A stretch of 48,655 nucleotides of DNA, taken from Betaproteobacteria bacterium. GTDB taxonomy: Bacteria; Pseudomonadota; Gammaproteobacteria; Burkholderiales; Rhodocyclaceae. Shown here one piece after another: positions 25,103-34,056 of this stretch. The stretch covers positions 1 to 48,655 of the forward strand of contig WREP01000019.1 of assembly GCA_009779265.1 (NCBI GenBank), given 5' to 3'. How positions within the stretch are numbered: the stretch's first letter is position 1; the number at the start of each line of letters is the position of its first letter. Position numbers and translations under genes: made by a program. The notes beneath the pieces were generated by a model. That model saw nothing but the letters and a program-made list of their open reading frames with translations, was not told the DNA's origin and made no database searches.

Positions 25103-26179
25103 TCACTCTTTGCCAAGGTAGGTGGCAAAGCTTTTTTGCAGCGCCGGCAGCACCTGCGCGCAATCGCCGACGATGGCGTAGTGGGCGAAGTCGAAGATGG
25201 GCGCATTCGGATCGTTGTTGATGGCGATGATGCAGTCGGAGGCTTCCATGCCGACCCGGTGCTGGATGGCGCCGGAAATGCCGGCGGCGATGTAGAGCGC
25301 CGGCCGCACCGTCTTGCCGGTCTGGCCGACCTGACGGTCGGCGCCGATCCAGCCGGCGTGGATCGCCGCCCGCGAGGCGCCGACCTCGGCGCCCAGGGTT
25401 TTCGCCAAATCCCAGACCAGTTTGAAATTTTCCGCCTTGCCCAGACCCTTGCCGCCGGAGACGATCATCTCGGCGTAGGGCAATTGCGCCTTGTCGCGCT
25501 GGTCGTCGGGCACGAAATCGAGCACCTTGGTGATGACGTCGGTTTCGATGAGATGCGGATCGACATCGACGATCAGGCCGCTGCGTTCCGGCCGCGCTTC
25601 CGGCATCGGCATCACGCGATGGCGGACGGTCGCCATCTGCGGCCGGTAGTTGAGCGTGACGATGGTGCACAACAGGCTGCCGCCGAAGGTCGGCCGCGTC
25701 GACAGCAGGCAGCGGTCTTCGAGGTCGATGTCGAGGCCGGTACAGTCGGCGGTGAGGCCGGTTTTCAGCGTCGTCGCCACCGAGCCGGCCAGATCGCGGC
25801 CCAAGGTGGTGGCGCCGAGCAGCATGATTTCCGGCTTGAACTGGTTGACCAGATCGGTCAGCGCCTGCGTGAACGGCACGTTGCGGTAATCGGCCAGCAC
25901 CGGGCTGGCGACGCGATAGCAGCGGTCGGCGCCGTAGGCGAAGGCGGCGTCGCACTGCGCCTGCAACTCCGGCCCGGGCGCGCCCATGACGACGCCGCAC
26001 AGCTCGACGCCAAGCTGGTCGGCGAGAAGCCGCCCCTGCCCCATCAGTTCCCAGGACACCGGATGGACATGGCCGCGCTCGCTCTCGACCAGAACCCAGA
26101 CGCCCCGGTAATTGAGCAGATCGCCTTCCAGCTTGACCTTGCGCTTCTTGATCGGCTTTTCCGTCCGCGCCTCACTCAT
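25103..26179 (-). CDS. fixB: Electron-transfer flavoprotein alpha subunit FixB
   Basis: A 358-residue ETF alpha subunit. The N-terminal domain begins [34 protein letters not shown]; the C-terminal FAD domain has [46 protein letters not shown], the family hallmark, and [21 protein letters not shown]. It overlaps the end of fixA by 8 bases, indicating coupled translation. With FixA it forms the bifurcating flavoprotein that oxidises NADH. Confidence 0.95.
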   Translation of the reverse strand: MSEARTEKPIKKRKVKLEGDLLNYRGVWVLVESERGHVHPVSWELMGQGRLLADQLGVELCGVVMGAPGPELQAQCDAAFAYGADRCYRVASPVLADYRNVPFTQALTDLVNQFKPEIMLLGATTLGRDLAGSVATTLKTGLTADCTGLDIDLEDRCLLSTRPTFGGSLLCTIVTLNYRPQMATVRHRVMPMPEARPERSGLIVDVDPHLIETDVITKVLDFVPDDQRDKAQLPYAEMIVSGGKGLGKAENFKLVWDLAKTLGAEVGASRAAIHAGWIGADRQVGQTGKTVRPALYIAAGISGAIQHRVGMEASDCIIAINNDPNAPIFDFAHYAIVGDCAQVLPALQKSFATYLGKE

Positions 26180-27044
26180 GGCTTGCTCCCGTCTGGCCGG
26201 CGGCCTTGTGGCGTTCCAGTTCCTTGGCGACCTTGGGCATCGCGGCCAGTATCTTTTCCAGCAGCGCGTCCGGCGCGGCCTGCGGCGCCGCCGGATCGAA
26301 AGCGATCTGCTGTGCCTTCTCGGCCCGTGGCGTCGGCCCGAAAACGCGGCTGACGACGGTCGGGCTGCCCTTCAGGCCGACCTTTTTCAAATCCTCGATG
26401 CCCGCCGATTCGCGATCCCAGACGCGGACTTCGGCGCGCGCCGCGCGGAACATGTCGGGCGCCGAGCCGAAGCGGATTTCGTTACTCCCTTCAAGCATCG
26501 TCACCAGCGCCGGCAGCCGCGTTTCAAGCAACTGGACGCCGCCCTCGGCCCGCCGCTCGGCGCGGATTTTCCCGGCCTCCCGGTCGATAGCGACAATTTT
26601 CGAAACGTAGGTCAATAATTCCAGATCGAGGCGCTTGGCAATGCCCGGCCCGACCTGGGCGGTATCGCCGTCGATGGTCTGCTTGCCGGTGAACACCAGA
26701 TCGACCGGCTGCTCCTTGTCGAGCATGGCGATGGCCGAGGCCAGCACATAGGAAGTTGCCAGGGTGTCGGCGCCGGAAAAAAGCTTGTCGGTAATCAGCA
26801 CCGCCTCGTCGCAACCGTAAGCCAGCGCCTTGCGCAGCGCCGCCGCGGCCGGCGGCGGCCCCATGGTGATGACGGTCACCTTGCCGCCGTGCACGTCGCG
26901 GATGCGCAGCGCTTCCTCGATGGCAAACAGGTCGTAGGGGTTGATGATGGCGGGAACCCCCTGCCGCATGATGGTGTTGGTCACCGGATGCACCCGGATA
27001 TGGGTGCTGTCCGGAACCTGCTTGATGCAGACGACAATGTTCAT
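26172..27044 (-). CDS. fixA: Electron-transfer flavoprotein beta subunit FixA
   Basis: A 290-residue ETF beta subunit, first gene of fixABCX. Marks: [79 protein letters not shown], followed by [13 protein letters not shown]. The AGGA before ATG supports the start. FixABCX couples NADH oxidation to quinone and low-potential ferredoxin reduction, classically to feed nitrogenase. No nif gene or clear sigma-54/NifA site is visible upstream, so its role here could be nitrogen fixation or another reductive pathway. Confidence 0.95.
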   Translation of the reverse strand: MNIVVCIKQVPDSTHIRVHPVTNTIMRQGVPAIINPYDLFAIEEALRIRDVHGGKVTVITMGPPPAAAALRKALAYGCDEAVLITDKLFSGADTLATSYVLASAIAMLDKEQPVDLVFTGKQTIDGDTAQVGPGIAKRLDLELLTYVSKIVAIDREAGKIRAERRAEGGVQLLETRLPALVTMLEGSNEIRFGSAPDMFRAARAEVRVWDRESAGIEDLKKVGLKGSPTVVSRVFGPTPRAEKAQQIAFDPAAPQAAPDALLEKILAAMPKVAKELERHKAAGQTGASHE

Positions 27045-27216
27045 GATTCCTGTCTGGGTTGCGCTGATTAAAAAGCAATGGGGCGATAGTGTACGGCCTT
27101 ATGGCCGGAAACGATAGCCAATACCGCACCGGCCAAGCCCCGGCCGCCGACGTCGCCGCAATGCCCAGCAATTATGCATACGGCATGGCCTGCCGCTCAA
27201 TTGACGCGGCGCATTC

Positions 27217-28323
27217 CTAGAGCGAGGGGATTGCCGCCACGTTTTCCATCATGCGATCCAGGCAGGCGACAACCTGATAGCTCGCCTCCTCCATGGCCTT
27301 GACCTGCCGCAGCACCTCGTCCAGATCCCCGTTCTCCTTGGCCCGGGTCGCCGCGATACCGAACTTGTGGACTTCCGTGTGCGGTTTTTCGAGTTCCCGG
27401 AATCCGGGCAGGGCACTGAAGGATTTCCGCTCCTCGCTTTCGTAATACCACTTGCCCAAGCGGCAAGCGGCATGGGAGGCGATATTGTCCGATTTCATTT
27501 CCTTCAGCCCGAACAAGCCCATGTAGATATTGAACTTGAATACCAGATGATCCACCTTGAGCACCTCGACAAAACTCTTGAAGGAACTGCCGGCGATGAC
27601 CGATTCCATCTTGCGGCTCAAGGCGACCAGACGCTCCATGCTCTCGGTCGCGGCATTGCCGCGCTGGCTGAAGTCTTCGGCGGACAAGGAAAGATTATCC
27701 ATCGCATTCTTGGCCGCCGATGAGTTGTGGCGAACGCTGTCCACCAAGGTGGCGATATTCTTGGTGGCCTGGGCGGTTCGTTCCGCCAGCTTGCGCACCT
27801 CGTCCGCCACCACGGCAAAGCCGCGCCCCGACTCGCCCGCCCGCGCCGCCTCGATAGCGGCATTCAAGGCCAGCAAATTGGTCTGGTCGGCGATTTCATG
27901 GATCAATTGCACAATCGAACTGATTTCGTCCGCCTGCTTGGCCAGCAGCCCGACTTCGTGCGCCGTTGCCGTGGAATCCTCGGCCAGGCGATGGAGACTG
28001 GTGGCAATCTCAGTGGTGGTCTGGCCGCTGGTCACGGAAACTTCCGCCACCTCCACCGCCTGCCCCCGCTCCATGCGCAGGAGGTTGGCCATGTCGCCCA
28101 TGCTTTGCTGGGAGCCGGTCAGCGTCTGGCCGAATTGGGCAAGGTGCCCCAGGAGCCCCTTGAGGAGCGCGTGCTCCTCCTCCTCCACGCGCTCCTTGGC
28201 GCGGAGATCGGCCAGGGCCGACTGCAAACATTGATTTTCCTCTTGCGCGGCCCGCAAGCGGGCATGGGCATCGGCCAGCTCCGCCTGCGCCATATCGAGT
28301 AATTTTCGAGAACACCAAAACAT
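27217..28323 (-). CDS. Soluble methyl-accepting chemotaxis protein with CZB domain
   Basis: A 368-residue chemoreceptor without membrane segments. Residues about 8-60 are a coiled coil (heavy in A, E, L and Q). The signalling hairpin is [37 protein letters not shown]. The C-terminal about 120 residues form the chemoreceptor zinc-binding (CZB) domain, with its conserved His and Cys in [12 protein letters not shown] and [13 protein letters not shown] and late His residues in PHTEVHKFG. Such cytoplasmic receptors link metal or oxidant state to CheA or a related kinase. No che genes are nearby. It reads opposite to nothing close, with a 146-bp AT-rich leader before it. Confidence 0.92.
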   Translation of the reverse strand: MFWCSRKLLDMAQAELADAHARLRAAQEENQCLQSALADLRAKERVEEEEHALLKGLLGHLAQFGQTLTGSQQSMGDMANLLRMERGQAVEVAEVSVTSGQTTTEIATSLHRLAEDSTATAHEVGLLAKQADEISSIVQLIHEIADQTNLLALNAAIEAARAGESGRGFAVVADEVRKLAERTAQATKNIATLVDSVRHNSSAAKNAMDNLSLSAEDFSQRGNAATESMERLVALSRKMESVIAGSSFKSFVEVLKVDHLVFKFNIYMGLFGLKEMKSDNIASHAACRLGKWYYESEERKSFSALPGFRELEKPHTEVHKFGIAATRAKENGDLDEVLRQVKAMEEASYQVVACLDRMMENVAAIPSL

Positions 28324-28433
28324 GAAACACCCGCTAATGATGTGGTAAAAATTTTAATTATCGCTTATTTGACAGGAAGCAAACAAACACGCTCGCACGG
28401 CCCATGCCCGCCCGATGCCAGGCAGGATGGCGC

Positions 28434-28460
28434 GCGCCGCCAACGGATCGGCGGCGGCGC
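28434..28460 (-). terminator. GC-rich hairpin after mltA
   Basis: GCGCCGCC (28434-28441) pairs with GGCGGCGC (28453-28460), nine bases before the mltA stop end. There is no T-tract, so termination is only possible. Confidence 0.3.
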
Positions 28461-28469
28461 AAGCAGCCC

Positions 28470-29681
28470 TCACTCCGGGGCGGCTTCCGCCGGCAGCAGC
28501 AGCCACATCCGGCCGCTCTGGCGCATGCGTCCGGCCTGTTTGCCGGCGTCCTTGCCGAAACCCCAGAAAAAATCGGCGCGCACCGCGCCCTTGATCGCGC
28601 CGCCGGTGTCCTGGGCCAGCATCAGGCGATTCAGCGCTTCCGCCGAATTGGGCTGCGTCGTGCTCAGGAACACCGGCGCGCCGAGCGGCACCGAGCGCGG
28701 ATCGACGGCAATGCTGCGGCCGGCGCTCAACGGCACGCCGAGAGCGCCGGGCGGGCCGTCCTCGTTATCCGGTATTTCGCGGAAAAAGACATAGCTCGGA
28801 TTGCTGTTCAGCAGTTCATCGAGGCGCCCCGGATTGGCCCGCGCCCAGACCTGGATGCCCTGCATCGAGGCTTCCTCCAGCTTCAACTCGCCACGAGCGA
28901 CCAGCAGGCGGCCGATCGACTGGTAGGCGTGGCCGTTCTGGTCGGCGTAATTGAGGCGCACCATGCTGCCGTCGGCCAGACGCACCCGCCCGGAACCCTG
29001 CACATGCAGGAAGAACAGTTCGACGGCATCGTCCACGTAAAGCAGCACGCGGGCCGGAATGGCCTCACCGCGGCTGACGATCTCGGCCCGCGTCCAGTAC
29101 GGCAGCACGCGCCTGCCGTCGAGGCGGCCGCGCACGCGCTTGTCCTTGAGTTCGGGAAAAACCGCCGCCAGGTCGATATTGAGCAGATCGTCGGGCACGC
29201 CCAGCACCGGCTGCTCGAAGCCCTTGGCGCGCTGGCGGCTGCCGCGCAGCAGCGGCTCGTAATAGCCGGTAATCATGCCACTGTCGTTGCCATCGCCAGC
29301 GACGATGGCGTAAGGGCGCAGATTGTCCTGAAAAAAGGCGCGGGCATCGAACCCGGCCTGCTCGCCAGCCTCGCGGGCGAGATCGCAGACACGCTTCCAC
29401 GCCGCGCCGTGCGCCCGCCCGGCCAGGCCACGGCAGGATTGCAGGAAGGCCGGCCAGGCGGCAGCCACGTCGTCGTCGTTCCAACCCGGCAGATCGCTCC
29501 AGTCGGCGGCTTGCAGGGCGCGCGAAAACGGCGGCGGTACGGCCGGCGGCGCTTCCGGCTCCGGACAAGCCGGGCAGGCGGCGCACGGCGGGCAAGATGG
29601 CGCCACCGCTTCCGGCGGCAGCGTGGAACAGCCGGCGAGCAGCAGCAGGGCAAGGATGCGGATGGCTTGTATGAAGGGCAT
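28470..29681 (-). CDS. mltA: Membrane-bound lytic murein transglycosylase A
   Basis: A 403-residue outer-membrane lipoprotein that cleaves peptidoglycan to 1,6-anhydro products. A lipobox LLLAGC puts the lipidated cysteine at 18; a Cys/Pro-rich linker (about residues 28-50) follows. The catalytic region has ITGYYEPLLRGSRQR, FFLHVQGSGRVRL, YADQNGHAYQSIGR, and the 3D domain with the conserved Asp in LMLAQDTGGAIKGAVRADFFWG. It is divergent from the DUF815 ATPase gene with only 45 bp between, so their promoters must overlap. Confidence 0.94.
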   Translation of the reverse strand: MPFIQAIRILALLLLAGCSTLPPEAVAPSCPPCAACPACPEPEAPPAVPPPFSRALQAADWSDLPGWNDDDVAAAWPAFLQSCRGLAGRAHGAAWKRVCDLAREAGEQAGFDARAFFQDNLRPYAIVAGDGNDSGMITGYYEPLLRGSRQRAKGFEQPVLGVPDDLLNIDLAAVFPELKDKRVRGRLDGRRVLPYWTRAEIVSRGEAIPARVLLYVDDAVELFFLHVQGSGRVRLADGSMVRLNYADQNGHAYQSIGRLLVARGELKLEEASMQGIQVWARANPGRLDELLNSNPSYVFFREIPDNEDGPPGALGVPLSAGRSIAVDPRSVPLGAPVFLSTTQPNSAEALNRLMLAQDTGGAIKGAVRADFFWGFGKDAGKQAGRMRQSGRMWLLLPAEAAPE

Positions 29682-29726
29682 GGCTTTCGTTAAAGTTTAT
29701 GGTTTCGCTCAAAGTATACCTGCCCG

Positions 29727-30611
29727 ATGCTCGCCACCCTCCCGCTCGAACGCCTGCTGGCTCGCGCCGAGGCCGTTCTCGACCGGCTCGAAGCCGCCCT
29801 GCCGCCCCGCCCCGAGCCGCCCGACTGGCAGAGCGCGACCGCTTTCCGCTGGCGCCAGCGGCAAGGGCGCGGCCATTTGCAGCCAGTGCGCCGGCCGCAC
29901 CCGATCCGTCTCGCCGATCTCGAACACATCGACGACCAGAAAGAACGCATCGCTGCCAACACCCGCCAGTTCGTCGCCGGCCAGCCGGCCAACAACGTGC
30001 TGCTGACCGGCGCCCGCGGCTGCGGCAAATCCTCGCTGGTGAAGGCGGTGTTCAATGAATATGCGGGCAAAAAACTGCGCCTGATCGAAGTGGACAAGGA
30101 CGATCTGCTCGATCTCGCCGATATCGTCGATCTGGTCGCCGAGCGCCCGGAACGCTTCATCATTTTCTGCGACGATCTCTCCTTCGAGGCCGGCGAAACC
30201 GCCTACAAGGCGCTGAAATCGGTGCTCGACGGCTCGGTCACGGCGCCGCCGGACAATGTGCTGATTTACGCCACTTCCAACCGCCGCCACCTGATGCCGG
30301 AATATTTTTCGGAAAATCTGGAAGCCACCCAAGGCAGCGACGAAATCCATCCCGGCGAGGCGACCGAGGAAAAAATCTCCCTCTCCGAGCGTTTCGGCCT
30401 GTGGATTTCCTTCTACCCCTTCAGCCAGGAGGACTACCTCGGCATCGCCCGGCACTGGCTGCGCCATTTCGGCGTCGACGCGGCCAGTATCGCCGCCAGC
30501 GAGCGCGATGCGCTCAACTGGGCGCTCGGGCGCGGCTCGCGCTCGGGCCGGGTAGCCTGGCAATTCGCCCGCGACTTTGCCGGGCGGACAGCCAGGCGCA
30601 AAAAATCTTGA
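29727..30611 (+). CDS. DUF815-family AAA ATPase
   Basis: A 294-residue ATPase of the DUF815 family. Walker A is LLTGARGCGKSSLVKA (about 95-102 for the core), Walker B is FIIFCDDLSFE, and a sensor stretch VLIYATSNRRHLMPEYFSEN follows. These proteins are widespread beside Nudix/thiE genes but have no settled function. It ends with TGA inside the TTGA that also starts the next gene. Confidence 0.88.
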   Translation: MLATLPLERLLARAEAVLDRLEAALPPRPEPPDWQSATAFRWRQRQGRGHLQPVRRPHPIRLADLEHIDDQKERIAANTRQFVAGQPANNVLLTGARGCGKSSLVKAVFNEYAGKKLRLIEVDKDDLLDLADIVDLVAERPERFIIFCDDLSFEAGETAYKALKSVLDGSVTAPPDNVLIYATSNRRHLMPEYFSENLEATQGSDEIHPGEATEEKISLSERFGLWISFYPFSQEDYLGIARHWLRHFGVDAASIAASERDALNWALGRGSRSGRVAWQFARDFAGRTARRKKS

Positions 30612-31597
30612 CCCCCATCGTCGACGTCGCCGCCGCCGTGCTGCTGCGCGAAGCGGGGTCTCACCCCCGCCCCCTCTCCACGGAGTGGAGAGGGGAGGCA
30701 AGTCACGAATTCCTCCTCGCCCAGCGGCCAACCGGCAAGGTCTACGCCGGGTACTGGGAATTTCCCGGCGGCAAGGTGGAGACCGGGGAAAGCGTGCGCG
30801 CCGCCCTCGTCCGCGAATTGCAAGAAGAACTGGGCATCGCCGTCACCGCCTGCGCGCCCTGGTTGACCCGGCAATTCACCTACCCGCACGCGACGGTGCG
30901 CCTGCATTTCTGGCGCGTCACCGCCTGGGAGGGCGAAATCGGCGTCAGCGCGCCGCTCGAACACGCTGCGGTGAAATGGCAAGAATGCGGCGCGCCAGCA
31001 TCCGTCACGCCCATCCTGCCGGCCAACGATCCCATCCTCAAGGCGCTCGGCCTGCCGACGACCATGGCCATCACCTGCGCCGAAATCGAAGGCGTCGAAG
31101 GCCAGTTGCAGCGCCTGCAAGCAGCGCTCGCCGCCGGCCTGCGTCTGATCCAGTTGCGCGACAAGGGATTGCCGCCGGCAGAGCGCCGCCGTTTCGCCGA
31201 GGCCGTGGCGCGCCTGGCCCATGAAGCCGGCGCCCTGCTCGTCGTCAATGACGATGCCGACCTCGCCCGCCGCATCGGCGCCGACGGCCTGCACCTGTCA
31301 TCGTCGGCATTGGCCGCCTGCGCCATCCGTCCCGATTTCGCCTGGGTCGGCGCTTCCTGCCACGATGCCGGCGAAATCGCCCGGGCCGGCGAATTGCAAC
31401 TGGACTACGCCCTGCTCGGCCCGGTGCTGCCGACGCCAAGCCACCCGGAAAACCCCGGCCTCGGCTGGGAGGAATTCAGCCGCCGCAGCGCCGGCAACAC
31501 CCTGCCCCTCTTCGCCCTCGGCGGCCTGCGCCCGGACATGCTGGCCACGGCCCAGGCGGCGGGCGCGCACGGCATCGCGCTGATGCGCGGCTGGTAA
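30608..31597 (+). CDS. Nudix hydrolase-ThiE-like fusion carrying an in-frame repeat insert
   Basis: A 329-residue fusion. Residues about 1-145 are a MutT-type Nudix hydrolase with box GGKVETGESVRAALVRELQEELGI; these cleave oxidised dGTP. Residues about 150-329 are a thiamine-phosphate-synthase-like TIM barrel (LRLIQLRDKGLPP, LLVVNDDADLARRIGADGLHL, GASCHDAGEIARA, LGPVLPTPSHP, FALGGL). The start is TTG at 30608, overlapping the DUF815 stop as TTGA. Between the first strand (VAAAVLLRE) and the next (FLLAQRP) lies an odd stretch, GSHPRPLSTEWRGEAS, encoded by a palindromic repeat at 30654-30710. This loop normally has only two to four residues, so Nudix activity may or may not survive. Confidence 0.9.
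   Translation: MTPIVDVAAAVLLREAGSHPRPLSTEWRGEASHEFLLAQRPTGKVYAGYWEFPGGKVETGESVRAALVRELQEELGIAVTACAPWLTRQFTYPHATVRLHFWRVTAWEGEIGVSAPLEHAAVKWQECGAPASVTPILPANDPILKALGLPTTMAITCAEIEGVEGQLQRLQAALAAGLRLIQLRDKGLPPAERRRFAEAVARLAHEAGALLVVNDDADLARRIGADGLHLSSSALAACAIRPDFAWVGASCHDAGEIARAGELQLDYALLGPVLPTPSHPENPGLGWEEFSRRSAGNTLPLFALGGLRPDMLATAQAAGAHGIALMRGW
30654..30710. repeat. Palindromic repeat inserted in frame in the Nudix domain
   Basis: The core is a perfect 11-bp stem, CCCCTCTCCAC (30672-30682) and GTGGAGAGGGG (30686-30696), with a three-base loop. The arms resemble the serC-serA repeat (17574-17670). CGAA occurs at 30650-30653 and again at 30707-30710; the 57 bases between, counted with one copy, are 19 codons, so the frame is kept. 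Confidence 0.7.
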
Positions 31598-31608
31598 TTG
31601 TCCAGTTG

Positions 31609-31681
31609 GTAGGCTGGGATGAAGCGTAGCGCAATCCCAGCGATTGAAGCTGGGATTCCACTTCGTTCCATCCCAGCCTAC
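31609..31681. repeat. GTAGGCTGGGAT-type long palindromic repeat
   Basis: Two arms of about 33 bases (31609-31641 and 31649-31681) are imperfect inverted copies, each bounded by GTAGGCTGGGAT and AATCCCAGC. It fills the gap after the Nudix-ThiE gene. I recall closely similar strings in many proteobacteria. It may end transcription between the convergent Nudix and yacG genes. Confidence 0.75.
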
Positions 31682-31699
31682 GGCGCTGCGCTGATTCAG

Positions 31700-31727
31700 G
31701 TAGGGGCGAATAATTATTCGCCCCTAC
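31700..31727. repeat. Perfect 28-bp palindrome at the end of yacG
   Basis: A fully self-complementary 28-base sequence beginning GTAGGGGCGAATAA. On the minus strand its left half encodes the last residues of YacG (SRGE) and the TAA in its centre is the yacG stop. On the plus strand it lies just after the previous repeat. Confidence 0.85.
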
Positions 31728-31917
31728 TAAGCGGCGGCCATTCGCCGTCCGCTTCGCCCGGTTCACCTTGCGCCGGGACGCGGTAGGCGTCGCTGGCCCA
31801 GGCGCCGAGGTCAATCTGTTTGCAGCGTTCGGAGCAGAATGGACGCCACGGGTTTTCGGGCGCCCACAGGGCTTCGCCGCCGCATTGCGGGCAACGGACT
31901 TTGCGCACGCCGGCCAT
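31714..31917 (-). CDS. yacG: DNA gyrase inhibitor/zinc-binding protein YacG
   Basis: A 67-residue zinc protein. Four cysteines in VRCPQCGG and FCSERCK bind Zn; the following [15 protein letters not shown] is the family signature. E. coli YacG binds GyrB and inhibits gyrase. The ATG at 31917 shares one base with the zapD stop (TGATG), so the two are coupled. The end of the gene is unusual: the last four residues and the stop come from a perfect palindrome. Confidence 0.9.
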   Translation of the reverse strand: MAGVRKVRCPQCGGEALWAPENPWRPFCSERCKQIDLGAWASDAYRVPAQGEPGEADGEWPPLSRGE

Positions 31918-32675
31918 CAAAGGTTGCAGAAGGTCAGATCGAAGGAAACATCGCACTCGCAGCCGCGCGCCTTGATTTCGCGCTGCGGCGGCTTGGTAAA
32001 GCGGATGTTGAGGAAGTAGCGGTTAGCGCTGACTTCCGGAATCGCCTGTTGCTCTTCGGCCACCGAGACGCGCACCATCTGCGCCGCCGTGCCGCCCAGA
32101 TTGAGCTGGAAGTGACCGGCGACGGCGGTGTGGTTCCGGGGCTGGCCGCTCGAACGCAACAGGCGCAGCACGATGGCGGCGGCGGCGTGCATCGGTTTCA
32201 TCGAGCCGACCCAGCCTTCGAGCGCCTCGCGCCGGATCTCGGGAGCGCGATGCAGCCACCAGTAATAGGAGGGCGAATCGAATTCGCACAGGCCGCCGGG
32301 GATCGCGGCGCGACTCTTGATGTTCATCAGCCAGTCGTTCTCGCGCAGGTGCTGGCCCAGTTTGCCACTCATTGCCAGCAACGCCGCTGAGGCCTGCTCG
32401 ATCTCGTAAAGGGCGTCAGACAGCGCCTCTTCGGAAATGTCGGGATTGTTGCGATAGGCCAGCAAAGTCTGCCGCTGCCGTTCGAGTTCCTGGATGAGAT
32501 CCATTTTGAGATCGGCGCGACCGGCGACATCAAGGATCTCGAACAGGGTAATCAGCGCCGCGTGATGTTCGAGAGAAGCATCGCCGCGCGTGAAATGCGC
32601 CATCTTCTCGAACAGATCCTCCAGACGCAACAGCGTGCGGATGCGCTCGTTAAACGGATACTCGTATGTGATCAC
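31917..32675 (-). CDS. zapD: Cell division protein ZapD
   Basis: A 252-residue protein that cross-links FtsZ filaments at the division ring. It matches ZapD along its length: [21 protein letters not shown] at the start, [28 protein letters not shown] helices, [21 protein letters not shown] and the C-terminal strands ending [12 protein letters not shown]. Translation begins at GTG (32675). It sits in the usual beta/gammaproteobacterial coaE-zapD-yacG order, 58 bp after coaE. Confidence 0.94.
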   Translation of the reverse strand: MITYEYPFNERIRTLLRLEDLFEKMAHFTRGDASLEHHAALITLFEILDVAGRADLKMDLIQELERQRQTLLAYRNNPDISEEALSDALYEIEQASAALLAMSGKLGQHLRENDWLMNIKSRAAIPGGLCEFDSPSYYWWLHRAPEIRREALEGWVGSMKPMHAAAAIVLRLLRSSGQPRNHTAVAGHFQLNLGGTAAQMVRVSVAEEQQAIPEVSANRYFLNIRFTKPPQREIKARGCECDVSFDLTFCNL

Positions 32676-32733
32676 GCTGCCGATGTCCGAGAATGCAAAT
32701 TTTTACTAATTTTGAGACATTTACAAGCAAACC

Positions 32734-33357
32734 TCAAGAGTTTACTTGAAACGCCGTTGCTGAAAGTTGCAAATATTGCCGATGCAGCGCGTCGACCTGC
32801 GCCGCCAGGGCGGAAAAATCGCCGTCATTGACGATGACGTCGTCCGCCGTGGCCAGGCGCTCGGCCCGTGTCGCCTGGGTGGCCATGATGGCGCGCACGG
32901 CGGCTTCGTCGCAGCCGTCGCGGACCATGACGCGGGCGATTTGCGTTGCCTCCGGGCAATCGACAACCAGGATGCGCCGGCAACGATCGCGATAGCCGCC
33001 GCTCTCGACCAGTAGCGGCACGGCGAGAATGACGTAGGGCGCCGTCGCGGCCGCGCAGCGGCGGGCCGCTTCTTCCCGGATCAACGGATGCAGGATGCTT
33101 TCCAGGCGGCGGCGACGCTCCGGGTCGGCGAAGGCTAGCCGGCGCATCGCGGCGCGGTCGAGCGCCCCGCTCGCGTCGGCGGCTTCTTCCCCGAATTCGG
33201 CCAGCAGCGCCGGCATCGCCGCGCCGCCCGGCCCGGTCAGTTCGCGGGCGATGGCATCGGTATCGACCAGCGCCGCGCCGCGCTCGACGAACAGATCGGC
33301 GATGCGGCTCTTGCCGCTGCCGATGCCGCCAGTCAGGCAGACGACGCAAGCGCTCAC
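32734..33357 (-). CDS. coaE: Dephospho-CoA kinase
   Basis: The last step of coenzyme A synthesis: phosphorylates the ribose 3'-OH of dephospho-CoA. The 207-residue P-loop kinase has LTGGIGSGKSRIADLF (P-loop 10-17), the LVDTDAIARELTGPGG substrate block, HPLIREEAARR, VPLLVESG and the lid ATQATRAERLATADDVIVNDG. Its ATG overlaps the stop of the SPOR-domain gene by four bases (ATGA). In many relatives a prepilin peptidase gene precedes coaE; here it does not. Confidence 0.95.
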   Translation of the reverse strand: MSACVVCLTGGIGSGKSRIADLFVERGAALVDTDAIARELTGPGGAAMPALLAEFGEEAADASGALDRAAMRRLAFADPERRRRLESILHPLIREEAARRCAAATAPYVILAVPLLVESGGYRDRCRRILVVDCPEATQIARVMVRDGCDEAAVRAIMATQATRAERLATADDVIVNDGDFSALAAQVDALHRQYLQLSATAFQVNS

Positions 33358-34052
33358 GGACAGTTCCGCGCCGCCGGCCTGGCCAGACCGCCGCTCAGGG
33401 CGCCGAGCAGCGCCGGCTGCTCCGCCGCCGGCCCCTCGACCTGCAAGGCCAGCGTGCCGTCCTTGCCGGGCCGCGCCATTAGCCGGGCGGAACGCACGCC
33501 CTGATTCTTCAACTCGGCAAGGCGATCCCGGCCGCCCTTCTCGCTGGAATAGACGCCGAGCGAAATGGCGAAGCGGTTGGGGCCGTCCGGCACGATGAAA
33601 TAATCGGCGACGCCCAGTTGGCGCAGCTCGCCCGCTTTCTTGTCAGCCTCGGCCTTGTTCGTCAGCGGCGGAATGTAGATCCACCAGCCGCCATTCTCGC
33701 CGCCGTCCGTCCGCTTCAGCGTGAAGGCCGGAAAGCGGGCAGCGAGCAGCGAAGTGAGGCGGTCGGCCTCGGCTGCCGGCAGATGCTCCCAGAACAGGCA
33801 GATCCGGGCGCCGCCGTCGGCCGCCACTGTTGGCGTGGTTGCCGGCATGGTTGCCGGCGTGGTTTCTTCCTGACGCCCGCTGGCCGCCGGCAGGGGCGGT
33901 TCCTCGCCACGCGAGACGATGCGCAGGCTGTCGGGCTGCACCTGCCGGGCCAGACGCCCGGAATCCGGTCGTTCCGGCGCGCCGAGGTAATCCTTGCTGA
34001 AGGCGTAGAACAGCAGATTGGCAAAAGCGAGCAGGAAAACCAGGATACGCAC
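33354..34052 (-). CDS. SPOR-domain membrane-anchored protein
   Basis: A 232-residue protein with an N-terminal membrane anchor (ILVFLLAFANLLFYAF), a Pro/Thr/Ala-rich linker with a tandem ATMPATTPT run, and a C-terminal SPOR domain (about 140-215: GWWIYIPPLTNKAEADKKAGELRQLGVADYFIV, then FAISLGVYSSEKGGRDRLAELKNQGV). SPOR domains bind glycan strands stripped of peptide stems at the septum, so a cell-division or wall role is likely. It overlaps coaE by four bases and lies four bases after the TrpB2 gene. Confidence 0.85.
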   Translation of the reverse strand: MRILVFLLAFANLLFYAFSKDYLGAPERPDSGRLARQVQPDSLRIVSRGEEPPLPAASGRQEETTPATMPATTPTVAADGGARICLFWEHLPAAEADRLTSLLAARFPAFTLKRTDGGENGGWWIYIPPLTNKAEADKKAGELRQLGVADYFIVPDGPNRFAISLGVYSSEKGGRDRLAELKNQGVRSARLMARPGKDGTLALQVEGPAAEQPALLGALSGGLARPAARNCP

Positions 34053-34056
34053 GACG

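Noticed and set aside
23954..26353. 799-codon open frame on the plus strand
   Set aside because: Antisense to fixC and fixB, no family features.
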